Shown here in pieces: positions 8,165 through 16,171 of a stretch of 64,000 nt of DNA (positions are counted from its first letter, which is position 1; each line of letters starts with the position of its first letter). The position numbers were made by a program, and so were the translations under genes. The stretch comes from Nonomuraea sediminis (lineage in GTDB: Bacteria; Actinomycetota; Actinomycetes; Streptosporangiales; Streptosporangiaceae): NCBI RefSeq assembly GCF_018531495.1, contig NZ_JAHDTI010000002.1, positions 186,001 to 250,000 of the forward strand, written 5' to 3'. Under the pieces are notes generated by a model. The model was not told where the DNA came from. It did not search any database and was given only the letters and a program-made list of their open reading frames with translations.

Positions 8165-8746
8165 TTACCGGATGAATTCGACCTCGAACTTCTCCCACGG
8201 CCCGATCTGGCCGGCCCGGGCACGCACCATGCCGTTGTGGTCGCCGCCCGCGCCCCACTCGGCGGAGAAGTAGTACGGCTGGGCATAGTCGTAGGGCTTC
8301 CAGGAGAAGTTGCTCGACTCGCCGGGGGCATTGCCACCCAGCACCATGTTGAAGATCTCCCACTCCTGCACGGTGTCGGCGCTGGCGCGGAGCAGGCCGT
8401 TGTAGGCGCCGCCGTAGCCCCTCTCAGACGACACCCACAGGCCGTTGGCGGCCCGGAAGGCCCAGACGCGCTCCTGTCTGCCGAAGCACTCGTAGCGCTT
8501 GAACTTCTCCCACGGCCCGATCGCGGTGGCGCGGGCGCGGATCATGCCGTAGTACGGCTCGCCATAGGCCAACTCGGCCGAGAGATACCTGCTCGGCCTG
8601 GTGCTGGTGGCCTGCGTCTTGATCGCGATGGTGTTCACGTACTGGCAGGCGAACTCCGTGGCGTGCGCTGCGGGGGCGGCGATGCCGAGCATCGCCACCC
8701 CCATGATCGTCGCAGTCGCGGCCCGTGTGATGCGGCGATAACCCAT
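8165..8746 (-). CDS. Secreted fascin-like beta-trefoil protein
   Basis: 193 residues with a clear signal peptide (ITRAATATIMGVAMLGIAAPAAHA, cleavage after about residue 29). The mature part holds three related repeats, each ending with a motif of the type GMIRARATAIGPWEKF (near 67-82, 116-131 and 172-187), the pattern of fascin/FSCN beta-trefoil domains. Such domains bind carbohydrate or protein surfaces. No catalytic residues are recognised. It is the last gene before the inverted repeat at 8038-8111. The protein is certainly exported; the ligand is unknown. Confidence 0.75.
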   Translation of the reverse strand: MGYRRITRAATATIMGVAMLGIAAPAAHATEFACQYVNTIAIKTQATSTRPSRYLSAELAYGEPYYGMIRARATAIGPWEKFKRYECFGRQERVWAFRAANGLWVSSERGYGGAYNGLLRASADTVQEWEIFNMVLGGNAPGESSNFSWKPYDYAQPYYFSAEWGAGGDHNGMVRARAGQIGPWEKFEVEFIR

Positions 8747-8780
8747 TGGTCCCCCTTGATCGAGTGCCTACTGGCAATGA

Positions 8781-9635
8781 TCAGGGGGCGCCCGTGGGCC
8801 GGGCTTGAATATTCATGCTCAATCTCCCGCGCAGCGCGGACGGCGAGTGCGCGGTGTGCTGCCGGACGGTCCTGGCCAGGTGCGCGTGGTCGGCGAAGCC
8901 GTACTGCGTGGCGAGCTCGGCCAGGTTCCCGGTGCCCGCGGCGAGACGTTCGAGGATCGCGCGCACCCGCAGCTCGTTACGGTAGGCGGTGATCGTGCGC
9001 CCGGTCAGGCGGCGGAACACCCGGCTGAGATGGTGCGGCGAGGAGTTCACCAGGTGCGCCAGCTCCTCCAGGCTCACGATGAGATGTCCGTTGTTGAACG
9101 CCTCCTGGACGGCCGCCACGAGCGCCCGGTGCGCCCGCTCGGTCGCGGGCCGCGGTCCAGGACCGCCCCGTGCCGTACGGCGGGGCAGCAACTGCAGCAG
9201 GTTCTGCAGCCGCTCGCTGACCTCGAAGTCGTCCGTGCCCTGCCGACACACGGCCAGGAGCATGCGATGGCGCAGGTCGAACTCGGGGCTTGTGCCGATC
9301 CGCCAGCTCCCTTGGCTCTCGATGCCGGCGACGAGGTCCTGGTAGATGTCCGGCGGGAGCCTGATCACCGTGCTGGCATCGGGTCCCTTCGTGGCGTTCG
9401 CGTAGCGCTCCTCGATATCGAGTGCGTTGATGTAGCCGCCGGTGGAGTCGACGAAGTGGCGCTGGCCCTGGGCTTCACGCAGGAACCCGCCGGCGCGCAC
9501 GAGAACGACAGCGCAGCTCGTGGTCTCCCGCAGGGGCGTCCACGCCGGGTCCTGCAGTTCGGCCGGCTCGCGAACGTCCTCGATGACCATCCCTCCGGCC
9601 GCGGCGAGCCGGTGCCTTTGCACGGTGTCGACCAC
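8781..9635 (-). CDS. AraC-family transcriptional regulator
   Basis: 284 residues from a GTG at 9635 that has AGGAAGG about nine bases upstream; the frame stays open to an ATG at 9719, an alternative without a good ribosome site. The C-terminal third holds two helix-turn-helices (LEELAHLVNSSPHHLSRVFRRLTG and NLAELATQYGFADHAHLARTVRQHT), the AraC/XylS signature. The N-terminal part is a cupin-like sensing domain (VVLVRAGGFLREAQG). No cognate operator or adjacent enzyme is obvious; the downstream secreted trefoil protein is on the same strand. Confidence 0.88.
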   Translation of the reverse strand: MVDTVQRHRLAAAGGMVIEDVREPAELQDPAWTPLRETTSCAVVLVRAGGFLREAQGQRHFVDSTGGYINALDIEERYANATKGPDASTVIRLPPDIYQDLVAGIESQGSWRIGTSPEFDLRHRMLLAVCRQGTDDFEVSERLQNLLQLLPRRTARGGPGPRPATERAHRALVAAVQEAFNNGHLIVSLEELAHLVNSSPHHLSRVFRRLTGRTITAYRNELRVRAILERLAAGTGNLAELATQYGFADHAHLARTVRQHTAHSPSALRGRLSMNIQARPTGAP

Positions 9636-9811
9636 GGGGTCATACCTTCCTGTCGGCTCCGTCGTGGACAGTGATGGGATGGCCGGTAAGGTCGTCCTCC
9701 GGTCACGGCGAAGCTCCACCAGGCCGGGGTGTCACGAGTTTAGGGGTTCACGCCTCTCCGGCGGCGACCCGGCTTGCAGTCGCCGTTCTCATGCGAGGCG
9801 TCACTGGAGTG

Positions 9812-9955
9812 CTAGGTGTACGCCACGGTGGCCAGTTCCAGCAGGACGAACGCCGCCACCGCGGCGAGGCGGGCGAGGTTCGGTCCGCGCACCATGGCGT
9901 AGATGGCCAGCGGACCGAACAGCATCCAAGCGATCCCCAGCAGTACTCCGACCAT
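9812..9955 (-). CDS. Small hydrophobic membrane peptide, 47 residues
   Basis: A short frame from ATG 9955 to TAG 9812 encodes MVGVLLGIAWMLFGPLAIYA ... LAAVAAFVLLELATVAYT: two hydrophobic segments (about 3-20 and 29-46) separated by a basic loop (RGPNLAR). No in-frame ATG or GTG lies close upstream. GGGGG 8 to 12 bases upstream is only a weak ribosome site. The two-helix hairpin and clean Arg-containing loop argue for a real gene, but no family is recognised. Confidence 0.5.
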   Translation of the reverse strand: MVGVLLGIAWMLFGPLAIYAMVRGPNLARLAAVAAFVLLELATVAYT

Positions 9956-10281
9956 GAGCGGGCCCCCGATTTCCGCGTAGATGATCTGATTACAACGCGA
10001 ATCGGATAACTCAGGCCACCAGCGTTAACCCAAGGATCAACCAGGAAAACCATCACCCTGAACCGCCCGGTCGAGCCCACCCAGCCCGACCCGCAACCCC
10101 GCGCCCTCGACCGAAGTCAGGCCCTCGGCCACCGCTTCCCCAGCACGGGGGCGAGGCCCTGGCCGCGCTCGCCCGGGTACCGGGCAGCGGGAACCTGCCG
10201 CCCGGGCTGCACCCGCCCGGCGCCGACAGCCCTGGACGCGGTCATCGCGCGCGGCCAGGGTGGTGCGCTTGGGCTGATGTG
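9956..10281. other. Intergenic gap with no recognised gene
   Basis: 326 bases between the small membrane peptide and the stop of the large secreted protein. The first 90 bases are comparatively AT-rich and probably hold the peptide's promoter. The remainder (about 10060-10280) is very GC-rich, with codon-like periodicity but no credible start or recognised product on either strand. It may be a decayed gene fragment. Confidence 0.4.
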
Positions 10282-12612
10282 TCAGGGGTGGACGGTCAGG
10301 TCGTAGGTGGCCTGGGCGGCGGGCCGGCCGTCCGTGCTGCGGGCCGTGATGGTGAAGGTGGCCGGCCTGGCGCGTACCGGGGTGCCGACGATGCCGCCGG
10401 TGTCCTGGTTGAGGGTCAGCCCCTTGGGCAGAGCGCCGGCGGTCACCTCGTACCTGACGGTGGCCGGCGTGTTCGTGGTGACCTTCGCCTCGTAGAGCCG
10501 GTGCAGGGTCGCGGGCGGCAGCGAGGTGGTGACCACCTGCGGGGTCGGCACGGCGACGGGCTGCGGCGAGCCGACGGCGTTGCCGGAGGCGTCGAGCTCC
10601 TGCAGCGACCACTTCGTGCCGGACTCGACGACCGTGAGATGCCAGTTGGTCGACTGGTCGCGGAAGCGGGCCTTCTGCTCCTCGGTGAAGGCGCCCAGGT
10701 TGCGGGCGGTCTCCCACTGCTTGATCGCGTCGAGGACCCGCTTGCCGTTCTCGCCGCCCGCGTTGAGGCTGGACACCGAGGTCTGGAAGCCGGCGCCCGC
10801 GTTCAGCCCCGCGCCGCGCGCCAGCTTGCCCTCCACGCTCAGCAGGCTCTCCGAGCCGCGCAGGCTGATCCAGCCGAGCATGCCGGGCAGGAAGTTGGCC
10901 CGGTAGAACTCGTTGTTGATGAAGACCTGGTTCATGGTGGTGACGCCGACCTCGCCCCAGCTGGCCCTGGTGAGGGCGTCCCAGGTGTTGGAGGTCATCC
11001 GGCTCGTCTCGGTGATGTGGCCGTCCTTGGCGTCGGTCTGGCGGTAGGTGCCGTTGACCAGCCTGGCCTGGCCGTAGGAGCCCCAGCCCGACTCCGAGGC
11101 GGACTCCACGCCGTCGTAGGAGTTGGCCAGGATGCCGGTGCCGTTCCACGCGGTGGCCAGGCGGGTGGCGATCTCGTCGATGATGCCGACGCCGCCGGTG
11201 GCCCCGCCGTACGAGTTGACGATCACGCGAGCGGCGCGGTCGCCCTGCGCGTGCGCGGCGGCGGCCGAGCCCCACTGGGCGCGGCGCAGGCCGGTCACCA
11301 CCCACTCGTTGCCGGACTGCTGGACGGACCCGTAGCCGATGAACTCGTCGCCGACCCGCAGCAGCGTGTTGTACAGCCCCGGCGCAAAGGGCGCGTTGGA
11401 GTCCAGGTAGAGGGTGGTGTCGCCGGGCGCGAGCGGGCGGGTCAGCGCGGCGCGCTGCCCGGTCGCGAGCCTCGCGTCGGCGGGCGCCGGGCTCACGTAG
11501 CGGTCGTTGGTGCTGACGAAGTCGGAGATGGTGTGCACGCCGAGCCGTACGCCGTTGGTCCTGGCCAGCTCGACCGCCTGCGCGGCGGCCGCGTCGCCGC
11601 CGCCGAGGCTGGAGTTGAACTGGTAGTGGCCGGTCGTCTGCCACGGCCCGACGGCGTTGGGCAGGGAGTACACGTAGCCGATCCCCGCCGCCTTGGCGAA
11701 GCCGGCCGCCGCGGGGATCGTGTCGGTCCGCAGGTCGCTGAGCACCAGGAAGGACTGGCTGCTCGCCTGCGCGCTCTTCTGCCACTGCCCGTTCTGCGTC
11801 GGGTACGGCAGGCCCTCCTGCTTGGCGATCTTCGACAGCACCGTGGGCGTGAGCTCGGGCGAGGCCCCGAAGAGCGCGACCTTGGATCCGGCGATGCTCC
11901 CTGTGTCACCGGGGAGCGGGCCGACCGGGATGGGGTAGCCGGCGAGGTTCCTGCGGTCGCGTTCCTTGGTGTAGTCGTAGGTGAAGGCGCGCAGCACCGA
12001 GCCCCAGCCGGTCTTGCCCGCGGCGCTCCACTCCTCGTGTGGGGCGACCTGCAGCCTGGACGGGTTGTCCTCGACCTCGCTCTCCCAGCCGAGCTGCTGG
12101 TACTCCTGCGGCCAGGCGCCCTCGGTCCTGTCGGTCAGCGGGCGCAGCCCGACGGCGAAGGCGTCGTCGCGGACCACGCCGACGGTCTCGCCGATCGTCT
12201 TGGTGATGGAGGTGGCCAGCGGGCCCCACAGCAGGGTCTGCACGTCGCCGGTCGCCTCGATCCTGGTCGCCTCCAGGGTCGTGTAGCCGGGCTTGCTCTG
12301 GACCCTGACCTCGACCGTGAAGTGCTCGCCGGTGAAGGTGAGCAGGTCGCGCCGGGTGCGGGTGACCTTGGTCGGCCGTTCCTGCCTGCCGTCGATCACC
12401 AGGCTGACGAGGGAGGCGGACTTGCCGCCGGCGAGGTAGTCGGTGCCGGTCCTGGAGTCGCGCAGGCCGGTGACGGTTCCCGCGGGGTCGAGTTCGATCG
12501 TGAGGTAGCCGGCGGCGAGGTTGCCCGCCGGGGCGGCGCTGGCGGGTGTCGGAGTCAGCGTGAGTGCCGCGGCCACCAGGACTGCTGCGGCTAACGTCCC
12601 TGCTTGGCGCAC
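10282..12612 (-). CDS. Large secreted carbohydrate-active-like protein with C-terminal Ig-like domain
   Basis: 776 residues from a GTG with a perfect GGAGG five bases upstream; an ATG four codons earlier is the alternative. Signal peptide RQAGTLAAAVLVAAALTLTPTPASA. Residues about 30-190 look like a beta-sandwich (YLTIELDPAGTVTGLRDSRTG). The centre looks like a TIM-barrel (GVRLGVHTISDFVSTNDRYV, GILANSYDGVESASESGWG). The last 80 residues are a putative Ig-like (He_PIG) domain (LPKGLTLNQDTGGIVGTP). I do not recognise a GH or lyase family. It is divergent from a ROK regulator and close to a GH105 gene, which argues for a polysaccharide-degrading role. Confidence 0.75.
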   Translation of the reverse strand: MRQAGTLAAAVLVAAALTLTPTPASAAPAGNLAAGYLTIELDPAGTVTGLRDSRTGTDYLAGGKSASLVSLVIDGRQERPTKVTRTRRDLLTFTGEHFTVEVRVQSKPGYTTLEATRIEATGDVQTLLWGPLATSITKTIGETVGVVRDDAFAVGLRPLTDRTEGAWPQEYQQLGWESEVEDNPSRLQVAPHEEWSAAGKTGWGSVLRAFTYDYTKERDRRNLAGYPIPVGPLPGDTGSIAGSKVALFGASPELTPTVLSKIAKQEGLPYPTQNGQWQKSAQASSQSFLVLSDLRTDTIPAAAGFAKAAGIGYVYSLPNAVGPWQTTGHYQFNSSLGGGDAAAAQAVELARTNGVRLGVHTISDFVSTNDRYVSPAPADARLATGQRAALTRPLAPGDTTLYLDSNAPFAPGLYNTLLRVGDEFIGYGSVQQSGNEWVVTGLRRAQWGSAAAAHAQGDRAARVIVNSYGGATGGVGIIDEIATRLATAWNGTGILANSYDGVESASESGWGSYGQARLVNGTYRQTDAKDGHITETSRMTSNTWDALTRASWGEVGVTTMNQVFINNEFYRANFLPGMLGWISLRGSESLLSVEGKLARGAGLNAGAGFQTSVSSLNAGGENGKRVLDAIKQWETARNLGAFTEEQKARFRDQSTNWHLTVVESGTKWSLQELDASGNAVGSPQPVAVPTPQVVTTSLPPATLHRLYEAKVTTNTPATVRYEVTAGALPKGLTLNQDTGGIVGTPVRARPATFTITARSTDGRPAAQATYDLTVHP

Positions 12613-12674
12613 TTGTGCCTCCATTAATTTTGGAACTTCTTTAATAATTGCCGGAAGTGTGACACCCTCCATCT
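12613..12674. promoter_or_regulatory. Divergent promoter between secreted protein and ROK regulator
   Basis: 62 bases with an AT-rich core (AATTTTGGAACTTC and TTTAATAATTGCC, about 12625-12650) unlike the surrounding DNA. It must contain both start sites and the likely ROK operator. No perfect palindrome longer than six bases was found. Confidence 0.45.
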
Positions 12675-13763
12675 GTGCCGTCAAGACTTGGATCACCCAT
12701 TCATCGGATCAATGCGGAGGTGCTTAACGCGCTCTACGCGGCGGCGGATTCCAGCCTCACCCTCACGGAGCTGGCCGAGCGCTCGGGCGTGTCCAGGCCG
12801 ACCGCCGAGGAGGCCGCGCTCGCGATCGTCGCGGCAGGGCTCGCGATCGAGACATCCGATGAAATGGCGGGCCCTCGGCCTGTCGGCCGGCCCGCCAAGC
12901 GTTACGCGTTCCGTGCGGACGGCGCCTTCGTGGCGGGCATCGACATCGGCGGCCACAAGATCCTCGCCTGGTGCGCCGACCTGTTCGGCCGCCCGCGCGG
13001 CACGCACAGGATCGATGTCGACCCAGGGCTGCCGCCGCGGCAGCGACTCGACGCGGCGCGCGAGGCGCTGCGCCGGGCCATCAGATCGGCCCGCGTGGCG
13101 CAGCGCGACGTGGTCGCCGTCGGCGTGGCCACCACCGGCATCGTCGGCGGGGACGGCGTCGTCGCCCTCAGCGCCGACCTGCCCGGCTGGACCGGCGTCG
13201 ACCTGCGTGCCGAGCTCGCGGTCATCGGCGAGGCGCCGGTCGTGGTCGGCAACGACTGCAACCTCGCCGCACTGGCCGAGCGGTGGCGGGGCGCTGCGCA
13301 GGACGTCTCGGACGTCGCCTACATCCTGGCCGGCCGGCGCATCGGCGTCGGCCTGCTGATCGGGGGCCGCATCCACAGCGGTCGCCACGGCGCCGCCGGC
13401 GAGATCGGCGTCCTGGCCGGCAGCGGCTGGTTCGCCGCGCTCGAACGCATCCAGCGGGGCACGGCGACGCGCGGCGGCGCCTACACCCCCGAGTTCATCG
13501 CCGACTTCGCCACCGGCATCGCCGCCACGGTCCTGACCGTGGATCCGGACGCGGTCGTCATCGGCGGCGGGCTCGCCCACGCCAAGGAGAGCCTGATCGA
13601 GCCGCTGCGCGCCGAGCTGGACCGCCTGTGCCTGTTCCCGGTCAGGGTGGAGGCGTCCACACTCGCCGACGAGTCGGTGGTGATGGGCGCGATCCGCATC
13701 GCCCTCGACGACGCCTCCACCCGCCTGTTCTCCGTCACCGGCAGACGACCGCCGCTACGTTAG
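12675..13763 (+). CDS. ROK-family sugar-responsive transcriptional regulator
   Basis: 362 residues from GTG. Residues 1-75 form a winged helix-turn-helix (LTLTELAERSGVSRPTAEEA). A ROK domain follows, with the phosphate-binding DIGGHKI (about 96-102) and VVVGNDCNLAALAE (about 190-203). The cysteine-rich zinc motif CxCGxxGCxE expected after the GEIG segment is absent (AAGEIGVLAGSGWFAALERI), so sugar-kinase activity is unlikely and it is probably a pure repressor or sensor. Transcribed away from the large secreted protein; its stop overlaps that of the GH105 gene by four bases. Confidence 0.87.
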   Translation: MPSRLGSPIHRINAEVLNALYAAADSSLTLTELAERSGVSRPTAEEAALAIVAAGLAIETSDEMAGPRPVGRPAKRYAFRADGAFVAGIDIGGHKILAWCADLFGRPRGTHRIDVDPGLPPRQRLDAAREALRRAIRSARVAQRDVVAVGVATTGIVGGDGVVALSADLPGWTGVDLRAELAVIGEAPVVVGNDCNLAALAERWRGAAQDVSDVAYILAGRRIGVGLLIGGRIHSGRHGAAGEIGVLAGSGWFAALERIQRGTATRGGAYTPEFIADFATGIAATVLTVDPDAVVIGGGLAHAKESLIEPLRAELDRLCLFPVRVEASTLADESVVMGAIRIALDDASTRLFSVTGRRPPLR

Positions 13764-14812
13764 AGGTTGGCGACCTCGCTTCCCGCGAGCAGGAAGGCGC
13801 CGACGCCGAACGCGTCGGTGTCGGCGGCGGTCCACGGGTAGTGGTCGCTGGGCCTGGCGCCCGGGCCCTGGACGTAGCCGAGGAGCCCGTCGGCGCGCAG
13901 GGCGACGGTCACCAGCCCCTGCCAGGCCCGCTCCACGACCGGCCGGTGGACGGCCGGGTCCAGCAGGCCGTGGTTGATCCCCCAGGCCAGGCCGTAGGTG
14001 AAGAAGGCGGTGCCGCTGGTCTCCGGCCCCGCGTAATTGATCGGGTCGGTCAGGCTCGCGTTCCAGAAGCCGTCGGATCGCTGCAGCGGAACGAGGGCGG
14101 CGGCCATCGCCCGCAGGGTGCCGGTGTAGTCGGGCTGGCCCGGCACCGCGCCGAGCGTCTTGGCCAGCGCGGCCATGGCCCAGCCGTTGCCCCGCGACCA
14201 GTAGGTGGAGGTGCGCAGGTAGTTCGCGTCACGCCACCACAGGCGCCGCTGCTGGTCCCACAGCCCGAGACGGCGCGTGATGCGGGACTTGGTGTAGGTG
14301 TAGGAGGAGTAGAGGTAGTCGGTGTAGCCGAGCCTGGCGTACACCGGCATCGCCATGTGCAGCGCGTCCACCCACGTCCAGTACTGGGTGGAGCCGCTGG
14401 CGATCTGCGCGGTCACCCGGCTCATCGTCGCCTCGAGATAGTGCGGCTGCGCGTCCAGCGCGTAGAGGTCCAGGTAGACCTGCGCCGCGGCCTGATGGTC
14501 GGCGTTGTACGGCTTGCCGCCGGAGTCGGTCATCAGCTGGTAGTCGTGCGCCTGCGCCCAGCTCTGCGTGAAGGCCAGGTAGCGTGGGTCCTGGGTGAGC
14601 CGGTGGCAGGCCATCATGCCGCTGTGCAGGGTGGCGTTCTGCCAGTTGTTGTCGTTGCTGTACATCGGCGGCCGGCTCATCCAGTAGTCGGCCGCCCGCC
14701 GCGTGTCGGCGATCACCTGGGCACGGCTGAGCGTCGCAGCCTCGGCCGGTCGAGCCACGATGGGCAGGCTCAGGGCGGCGGCCGCGAGGAAGCCCCGTCG
14801 GGATAACTCCAC
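13760..14812 (-). CDS. GH105/GH88 family unsaturated glucuronyl/galacturonyl hydrolase, Tat-exported
   Basis: 350 residues. The N terminus has a twin-arginine signal (LSRRGFLAAAALSLPIVARPAEA). Body motifs are those of the YteR/YesR group: NNWQNATLHSGMMAC, YWTWVDALHMAMPVYARLG (catalytic-type Asp of VDAL), WSRGNGWAMAAL, GTAFFTYGLAWGIN and DGLLGYVQ. These enzymes hydrate the unsaturated uronic acid left at the end of oligosaccharides by lyases, notably from rhamnogalacturonan. The chosen GTG (14812) gives a compact Tat signal but has no clear ribosome site; the frame is open to an ATG at 14878. Confidence 0.85.
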   Translation of the reverse strand: MELSRRGFLAAAALSLPIVARPAEAATLSRAQVIADTRRAADYWMSRPPMYSNDNNWQNATLHSGMMACHRLTQDPRYLAFTQSWAQAHDYQLMTDSGGKPYNADHQAAAQVYLDLYALDAQPHYLEATMSRVTAQIASGSTQYWTWVDALHMAMPVYARLGYTDYLYSSYTYTKSRITRRLGLWDQQRRLWWRDANYLRTSTYWSRGNGWAMAALAKTLGAVPGQPDYTGTLRAMAAALVPLQRSDGFWNASLTDPINYAGPETSGTAFFTYGLAWGINHGLLDPAVHRPVVERAWQGLVTVALRADGLLGYVQGPGARPSDHYPWTAADTDAFGVGAFLLAGSEVANL

Positions 14813-14909
14813 CTGAAGATCCGTTCTGTCGGCACGTCCCCCCACACATAGGATGATTAGTGCGCAGAAGAAGGTCAACAGGCGACGAGGTATCCCTTAT
14901 CCCGATGAT

Positions 14910-15476
14910 TCATCGGATGGCCAAGGCGCGGACCGCCTGTTTGGCGGCCTGCATCGCGGCCTCGAAGCCGGCGGGGTCTCCCAGGGCGCGGGCGAGGACG
15001 TAGGCGCCCTGGACCGAGGCGACCACCAGCGACGCGGCCGCCCGCGGGTCGACGTCGGGACGCAGCTCGCCACGGTCGAGGCCCTCGGCGAACACCTGGG
15101 TGATGCGCTCGACCAGCCAGGCGAAGAACTCGGCCGCGGGCCGGCGCAGCGTGTCGTCGTCGACGATGTCGGCGTCCTGGACCAGGCGACCGATCCGGCA
15201 TCCGGCCATGGGGTCGCGCTCCATGTCCAGGTAGGCGATCACGCGCTCGATCGCCGTGCCGCCCGTGCTCAGCGTGGCCTCGGCCGTCTGGCAGAGCAGG
15301 TCGGCGGAGTGCGCCATGGCCGCGGTGGCCAGGTCGGCCTTGCCGGAGAAGTGGTGGTACATGCTGCCCTGGCCGGCGTGGGCGCGTTTCTGGATCATCG
15401 CCGGGCTGGTGCCGGAGTATCCCCGCTCCCACAGCAGCTCGGACGTCGCCTCGATGAGTGTGTCCCGAGTAGCCAT
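14910..15476 (-). CDS. TetR-family transcriptional repressor
   Basis: 188 residues. Residues about 1-50 are the TetR DNA-binding domain (LIEATSELLWERGYSGTSPAMIQKRAHAGQGSMYHHFSGK, given here only as landmarks at 6-45). The rest is an all-helical ligand domain (CRIGRLVQDADIV). It lies 33 bases downstream of a second TetR gene on the same strand, with its own palindrome (15486-15503) in that gap. Target genes beyond itself are not evident. Confidence 0.85.
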   Translation of the reverse strand: MATRDTLIEATSELLWERGYSGTSPAMIQKRAHAGQGSMYHHFSGKADLATAAMAHSADLLCQTAEATLSTGGTAIERVIAYLDMERDPMAGCRIGRLVQDADIVDDDTLRRPAAEFFAWLVERITQVFAEGLDRGELRPDVDPRAAASLVVASVQGAYVLARALGDPAGFEAAMQAAKQAVRALAIR

Positions 15477-15485
15477 ACCCGGACT

Positions 15486-15503
15486 GTACCTACTAATAGG
15501 TAC
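15486..15503. promoter_or_regulatory. Palindromic operator upstream of TetR gene
   Basis: GTACCTA (15486-15492) and TAGGTAC (15497-15503) are perfect inverted arms around CTAA. It lies ten bases ahead of the TetR ATG, where an autoregulatory TetR operator is expected. Confidence 0.65.
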
Positions 15504-15509
15504 TGGCTG

Positions 15510-16094
15510 CTAGGAATGGAGGGACGCCGGGCGGGCCCCGTCCGGGTACAGGGCCGCCAGGAGCGGCCAGGTCAGGGCCGCCATCTCGGCGGGCGAGCGC
15601 GGGCAGCCACGCTGCAGCCAGTCGGTCGCCACCCCGATGAGCGCCCCCGCGGTGAAGGCGGCCGGCACGTCGTGCGGGACGTCCTCGGACGGGTCGGTGA
15701 TGCCGCGGGCCCCGCGATAGCTGCCCAACATGGCGCGCCGCCGTACGTGGTCGATGACGCGCGCGCTGCCCTGCGGCCCCAGCAGGCTGCGGTAGAGGCC
15801 CGCGTGCTCGGCGAGGTGGGCGAAGAAGGCGCGCAGCGAGTGCGCGGCATCGCCGCTCGGCCTGGGCATGGAGTCGATCAGGGCGTCGATCATCGCGGTG
15901 CACGCGACCTCGGCCAGTTCGTGCACGTCGCGGTAGTGGTCGTAGAACGTGGAACGGCTCACCCCGGCCCGCTCGACGACGTCGGCGACGCTGATGCGGG
16001 ACAGCTCCTGGTCCTCGACGAGCTCGATCAGCGCACGCTGCAGGGTCTCCTGGGTGCGCCGTACGCGCGGGTCTCCGCTGGTCACATCTCCCAT
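15510..16094 (-). CDS. TetR-family repressor controlling the divergent P450
   Basis: 194 residues. N-terminal TetR helix-turn-helix at about 12-60 (LSRISVADVVERAGVSRSTF, DHYRD), then a helical effector domain (AHSLRAFFAHLAEHAGLYRSLLG). It is transcribed away from a cytochrome P450 gene, and a perfect 12+12 palindrome fills the gap between them. That arrangement is the usual one for a TetR that represses itself and its neighbour until an inducer binds. The inducer is unknown; a P450 substrate is a natural guess. Confidence 0.87.
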   Translation of the reverse strand: MGDVTSGDPRVRRTQETLQRALIELVEDQELSRISVADVVERAGVSRSTFYDHYRDVHELAEVACTAMIDALIDSMPRPSGDAAHSLRAFFAHLAEHAGLYRSLLGPQGSARVIDHVRRRAMLGSYRGARGITDPSEDVPHDVPAAFTAGALIGVATDWLQRGCPRSPAEMAALTWPLLAALYPDGARPASLHS

Positions 16095-16105
16095 TGTACG
16101 GTTCC

Positions 16106-16135
16106 CTACATGTGTAGGTTAAGCTACACATGTAG
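16106..16135. promoter_or_regulatory. Perfect 12+12 inverted-repeat operator, TetR/P450
   Basis: CTACATGTGTAG (16106-16117) and its exact reverse complement CTACACATGTAG (16124-16135) flank GTTAAG. It sits 11 bases from the TetR start and 36 bases before the P450 start, so one bound TetR dimer pair could block both promoters. Confidence 0.8.
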
Positions 16136-16171
16136 GCGAACTCTGGCTGGATCCGCACGAGGAGATTGAGG

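Noticed and set aside
10279..12594. 771-codon plus-strand frame antisense to the secreted protein
   Set aside because: Gly/Val/Arg-rich shadow caused by high GC; the minus-strand protein has a signal peptide and domains.
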